Positions 59,522-64,000 of a stretch of 64,000 nucleotides of DNA are shown piece after piece. How positions within the stretch are numbered: position 1 is the stretch's first letter; every line of letters begins with the position of its first letter. A model generated the notes under the pieces. It ran no database searches. It saw only the letters and a program-made list of their open reading frames with translations, and was not told where the DNA came from. Both the position numbers and the translations under genes were made by a program. Source of the stretch: Xylogone sp. PMI_703 (lineage: Eukaryota > Ascomycota > Leotiomycetes); NCBI GenBank assembly GCA_021399445.1, contig JAJTUQ010000002.1:5332001-5396000 (forward strand). Direction: 5' to 3'.

Positions 59522-61556
59522 TTAAACATAGCTCACAAATGGCAATCCTGTCTCTTGCTTTATAATCTCTAGTGCCTCAAAGACCTTCTCATCCTCGAAT
59601 CTGTAGTTTCTGTCAGTCATACATAATCCTTACGAGGAAGTTAAATGGGAAACGACTGATTGCTCACCTCCGTCCAACAAGCTGCAAACTAATCGGAGCA
59701 TCTTTGTACCCCTCAGCACCATGCTCCTGCCATAACTTCCAATTATACTCATCCTTTGGATTCCTCGGACTATACTCTTCCTTTTCCCCATCCTTCTCCA
59801 CATCAACCTTATCAACAGGGAAAACCAGCGCGGGATAGTCAAGCAGGTTCCACTGGCTAGTATACCCCCAATACCTAGCAGTCTCGAGCTTCGGTGCCGC
59901 TCCGGGGCCTACGGGGCAGAGTATCACATCCACCATCCCTTCTGGCTCGCCACTGGTCCCGATATGAGTAGCTGTGCTGTTCCAGACTGCGGCGTGCTCG
60001 TCGCGGTACTGTTGGCGTCGTACAGTGGCCTTCCACATTGAGTTTATGGTGTGGGATTCCACGTATGGATTCTCAGTTATGATGAATTTGGTGAGTGGGA
60101 GCATGGGCTCTCCGGATGCTTCGATGGCTTCTTTCTCTTCTTTTGCGCCATCACTGAAGTAGAGGTTTGCCTGTTGAAGAGAGTAGAACGTTTGAGGTTA
60201 AATTGTGTGTAAATAACTGAAAAGAAGGGACCAGACTTACAATGACTTCCCACGCGCGATCGTGCTGATAGGGTTTCCAATCTACCACATCTACATTGCC
60301 GCTCGCCTTTAGCTTCTCGACGACTTGCTTGATTGCTCGAGTAACTGGTGGATGAGGCCTCACGACACCATCATCCCAAATCACGGCAACCTTGAGTTTC
60401 TTGCTTTGGAAGACCTTCTCCTCCTTCCAAGGGAACGGGAGTAGATGGGTCTCCTTGTACCAAGGTTTCGCGTCAATCAGCGATTTTACGAAGATTTTGC
60501 ATCCATACAAGCTAGTTGACAGAGGCCCAATAGTGAAGAGAATCTGTTCCTCGCCTTCCATAGTCCCTAACAGTCCATTGACTGGTAATCGCTGCGTCGT
60601 AGGCTTGAAACCGTATAGTCCTATTACAGAGAAGCAGAAAATTAGAATACTAGCATCCAGAAGTGCTGCCTGGTTATGTAAGTACCATTATTTGCAGCTG
60701 GTGACCTGATGGAACCGCCAATATCAGTTCCGATACCAAGACATGATCCCCTAAATCCAACCAACGCTCCTTCACCACCTGATGATCCTCCACTCGTTAA
60801 AGTGGTGTTATAAGGGTTAACAGTTACTCTGATTAGGCTGGTAATTAGAATTTCGCGCCCTCAAATGATTAATAGACTTCCAGAAGCCAACGTACCCATA
60901 TATGTTGCTACTGGTCTCCAAATGCATTAAGCTCTGGGGCTCGGTCGTTCTGCAATAGAAAACAGCTCCCGCTCTCCATAGAAGCTGAAGAATATGCGCA
61001 TCCTCCTGGGCAACTCTACCTACCCATGAAACAAAACCAGCATTAAGATCGAGATCCTTGAAACCTATATGTTCCTTCACGCTAATTGGAATACCATGGA
61101 GGGGCCCCATGGTCTTACCATGTGATTTACGGAACTCGTCGAGGAATTTGGCTCGGGCGATTGCGCGTTCAGGAAGGAGTTCTGTGATGCAATTGACCTT
61201 TTCATGGAAAGAGATTTAATAATTTAGCAACATGGATTGAGTGACGAAACGTAGAAGGCGTAGTTTACCAGCTTCTGCGCCAATCCAGCCCGTCTTAAGT
61301 ACGCCTGTGTTACCTCCAGAGCAGTCAGCTCCCCGGTAGACAGTTTCCCTGTTAAATCTTCAACAGTAGTCTCCGTGATTTGGATTTCTCTGGCAGTGAG
61401 TATATCTCTGGCGACGGAAATGGTATTCTGAGGGATCGTAGTAATATCAGGAATTGCTGGCTCAACGGCAGCTATAGTCTCATCTCGGTGACGCTGTCTA
61501 TCTTTGGCAACTTCTTGCCAGGTTGCACCTGACACGGTTGTCACTGTGGCCGCCAT
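59522..61556 (-). CDS. Amidase, fungal acetamidase/general amidase type
   Basis: Six exons: 61556-61269, 61197-60896, 60828-60686, 60620-60241, 60170-59668 and 59600-59522; five introns of 65-71 nt; 564 residues. The Ser-cisSer-Lys triad of the amidase-signature family is intact: Lys137 in GIPISVKEHIG, cis-Ser213 in TSGGSSGGEGAL, and nucleophile Ser236 in TDIGGSIRSP. GLYGFKPT follows the nucleophile as expected. Near the C-terminus come YWGYTSQWNLLDYPALVFPV and ISLQLVGRRFEDE, also family signatures. It hydrolyses carboxylic amides to acid and ammonia in the cytosol, usually for nitrogen use or detoxification. Every junction keeps frame and restores conserved blocks, so the model is firm. Substrate unknown. 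Confidence 0.95.
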
Positions 61557-62261
61557 ATTTAGTAACTCTTAAATGTCCTATCAATATATTAAATGAAAAG
61601 AAATCTAGGAGGCTTTACCAAGCCTATGGAGAGCAAGAGAGGAATGAAAGATTGAACGAGGAAAGATGTATATTATTAAGCATAATATACTGCGCGTAAT
61701 GATAATCACACTGCATCAGATCTGGAAATAAAATGCGAGACAGTGTCACCGCGATAATCACCGATTATCAATGGAAAGTGGACTTGCATCGTATCTCCTG
61801 TAGCCTTGAAAGGTGGGGTTCGAGGTTCGAAGTGAGATAGAGCTCTTATCAATCCTTTAGCCGCGGGGAGGAGGTGAGGGGCCACTGCCGAGCTCCTGTG
61901 ACACAGCGTTCATCGCCTGTGCCTTAGGCCCAAATCGAGGAAATCAGTGGGACTTGGTGATGGGAGATGAACCTCTCTTGCGGGTATATATATATATATT
62001 GGATGACTCTGGCTAAGATATCTCACTCGTATAACTCCTGACGATGACCCAGTTTGTCTAAATCCAAAACCAAAACTCTTCAAACGATGCACGCTTCGCT
62101 GTCGCATATGCTCCCGCTGCTAGATGCAAATACCGAACTCCGACGCCGTAATTTCCGTCCAATGCCCTCAATGTCCGTGACTCGATATCGTCTAGTTCTT
62201 GTATTTAGATATCATGTATCTCATATTGAATTTAGAGCGGTATCGCCGCATACCAAGCTCA
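61557..62261. other. Intergenic region with a TA dinucleotide tract
   Basis: Amidase promoter and the 3' region of the small tail-anchored gene. A TA run lies at about 61985-61999. No gene seen. Confidence 0.6.
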
Positions 62262-62789
62262 TCATCGGCCCCAGTTGAATGCCGTTCCAACGCTGACCAC
62301 ACTGAGGGCAAGAAGCAGCATACAGACCATCCACTTCAAGAACTCCTCGGCCGGATGAGTATCCTCATCTTCATCCTCCCCCTCCCAGCTCCCGAGTCGG
62401 AACGGCGACTCACTCTGCTGTGGCGAAGGTATGGCCTCATACGCTGGTGGCGGCGGGTCTATCTCGACAATGCACGGATCGTCCCGGTACGGCTCATGAT
62501 GTGAATGATCCACTTGTGTTCGTAATGGGACGTCGGAAGATTGTTGCGTGTATCCAAATTCCGGCAGTGGCAGATGAGGGAAGCGCTTGGCTCTTTCTCT
62601 CAGGTACTCGAACATGGACGCGTAGCCCGGAGGCGGGGAGGTTAAGCCCGAGTTTAGTCGTCCATGAGCATCCTCGTCGTCTGATGGATCGTCATAGTAT
62701 GGGGTCTGTGGAGGGACGATGTGAAGTGGTAATAATCGGGCATCTTGTCGTGGATTCGCCATGATTGTCTTGCTCTGCTCCTCAGCCAT
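62262..62789 (-). CDS. Small tail-anchored protein with a PPxY motif
   Basis: Single exon, 175 residues, starting at the ATG at 62789 (an in-frame ATG 9 codons later is possible). The N-terminal part is polar with SPPPGYASMFEYLRERAKRFP and an acidic DDPSDDED stretch. A PPPPAYEA block fits the PPxY motif bound by WW domains of Nedd4/Rsp5 ubiquitin ligases. After an acidic linker (GEDEDEDTHPAEE) comes one C-terminal hydrophobic segment (WMVCMLLLALSVVSVGTAF) followed by only four residues. This is a tail-anchor layout, seen in Rsp5 adaptors among others. There is no homologue I can name; the composition and clean start favour a real gene. Confidence 0.52.
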   Translation of the reverse strand: MAEEQSKTIMANPRQDARLLPLHIVPPQTPYYDDPSDDEDAHGRLNSGLTSPPPGYASMFEYLRERAKRFPHLPLPEFGYTQQSSDVPLRTQVDHSHHEPYRDDPCIVEIDPPPPAYEAIPSPQQSESPFRLGSWEGEDEDEDTHPAEEFLKWMVCMLLLALSVVSVGTAFNWGR

Positions 62790-64000
62790 GATGATTGCGC
62801 AGCCTTTCCTTCTGTTGCTTCCTCTCCCAGCGAGGCTTGTGTTCAGGGTCTCAGCGCCGCTGTGTCCCAGTTATTCCAGCCTTCTAAGCTCCTCAGCAAA
62901 TCTTCTGTCGCCACAATTGTAAATATACTGTCAACACGTTGAGAAGGCCATGGTGAATCAGGGCCATGCGATGCTTAAATGGACGACAGCGCCAGCATGT
63001 CGTAAGCAAGTGTCAGCGTCGTCTCAAAGTTGTCACGCTGTGCCGCCAGTGCCTGGAATCCGGAGGCTCGGGCCAGTAGCAGCCCTGTAATCTCAGCGGG
63101 GTTTCGGGGTCTATTTCCTATTTACAGCACCTCAAGCACCCAACTGGGGCCGTCCGTGCGCGATGCTGCGGGCTCTCGTGGCGCACTGGTGCCCTTCTTT
63201 GTCAACACCTCCCTGCTCTCCTGCAGAGCTTATACGGAGTAACTAACATCGGAACCCGAATTACGACCTATCCAGTTAGCCTTCACGTATCCATGAGCTA
63301 TGGTCCACTGCCAACTGCGCCTTGCACCATGATTCCTGTGCCGTCTATCTAACGACTGTTCTTATTTGTTATATCTCATTATCTCGTATCATGTCCTAAT
63401 ACTAAAAGGAAATACATCGTCATGTAATTGTGTCGCTCAAGCTTTGCGCTGGCGTAGGGTAATGTGATTTGTAATGTAATTGCTGTCAGCCTGAACGTGG
63501 TAGTGCTGCTATGCAATAATCTGCTGTCTTCCTCCGTCTGACACGACGGAGTCGTATTCCTCTTCTCTCACGTAGTTCCCATTGACCCCGGAAAGTGACC
63601 CCTGTAGCTACCCTCAGTTCCTGCATCCTCTGTCCGCGACGGTACGTCGTCTCTGACCTCACAGACCGTGCTACCATTCTTCTTAGATATATGATATCCA
63701 CACATCGTGCGAGTACCTTTCTCTCAAACAAATTCAGAGGCAGTAGTTGGCGATCAGTAATAGCAGTCCAAGCCGAGTCTAACCTCCCATATTAAACCAT
63801 CTAATCAACCGTAATTTTCAAAAAATTTCCCTTGGTGTTTAATGTGCTATAATGATCGTCGATAAGGCCCTAGATTCCAACTCCCATAATCGCCTTGCTT
63901 CAATTGCGAAATATTCGAAAAATAAAACAAAGCAAAATCATAAACCTAAACCTTGCAAACTTAGTTATCAGGTATAGGTTTATAAAACTACATAAGACGT
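62790..64000. other. Right edge of the window, no gene seen
   Basis: 1.2 kb. Upstream region of the tail-anchored gene, then AT-rich sequence. Only short overlapping frames with no coding pattern. Confidence 0.55.

Overview
This is nuclear DNA from a filamentous ascomycete (Pezizomycotina). The evidence is short introns of about 45-100 nt with GTAAGT-like donors, CTAA(C/T)-type branch sites and YAG acceptors, compact genes on both strands, and a typical gene set: Rif1, Ric8, Med8, GH78, GH2 exo-glucosaminidase, DHA1-type MFS, fungal amidase. The gene content would fit Leotiomycetes, but that placement is a guess. I rebuilt exon structures by reading both strands. Nothing prokaryotic, no tRNA or rRNA, no CRISPR and no intact transposon was seen.

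Left part (0-20.6 kb): the 3' part of a Cep57-domain spindle-pole-body protein converges on a five-exon inner-kinetochore CENP-U/Ame1/Mis17-like gene. Then come a twin-CX9C Emi1-like mitochondrial protein, a PQ-loop membrane protein, a short-chain dehydrogenase, a secreted GH78 alpha-L-rhamnosidase-like enzyme, a 1940-residue Rif1 homologue (divergent from GH78) and an unknown multispanning membrane protein.

Middle (20.6-43 kb): Ric8 (the chaperone/GEF of G-alpha) lies between two unusually long non-coding stretches. Next are a multi-exon membrane protein with an apparent 1-nt frameshift, a degenerate M20 peptidase-fold protein with a novel repeat-bearing N-terminus, glucose-6-phosphate 1-epimerase, a three-finger C2H2 protein, a single-exon F-box-like/DUF7730-type protein and Mediator subunit Med8.

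Right part (43-64 kb): an MFS drug transporter divergent from Med8; a GPI-anchored DUF7707-type wall protein divergent from a secreted GH2 exo-beta-D-glucosaminidase; an APH/AIM9-family kinase-like gene broken by one in-frame TGA; a 1267-residue acidic protein built from at least seven tandem-repeat arrays; a six-exon amidase; and a small tail-anchored PPxY protein.

Most genes are unrelated housekeeping or accessory functions; no biosynthetic cluster or operon-like logic is evident. The oddest items are the acidic repeat protein, the metal-site-less M20 protein and the two disrupted genes.
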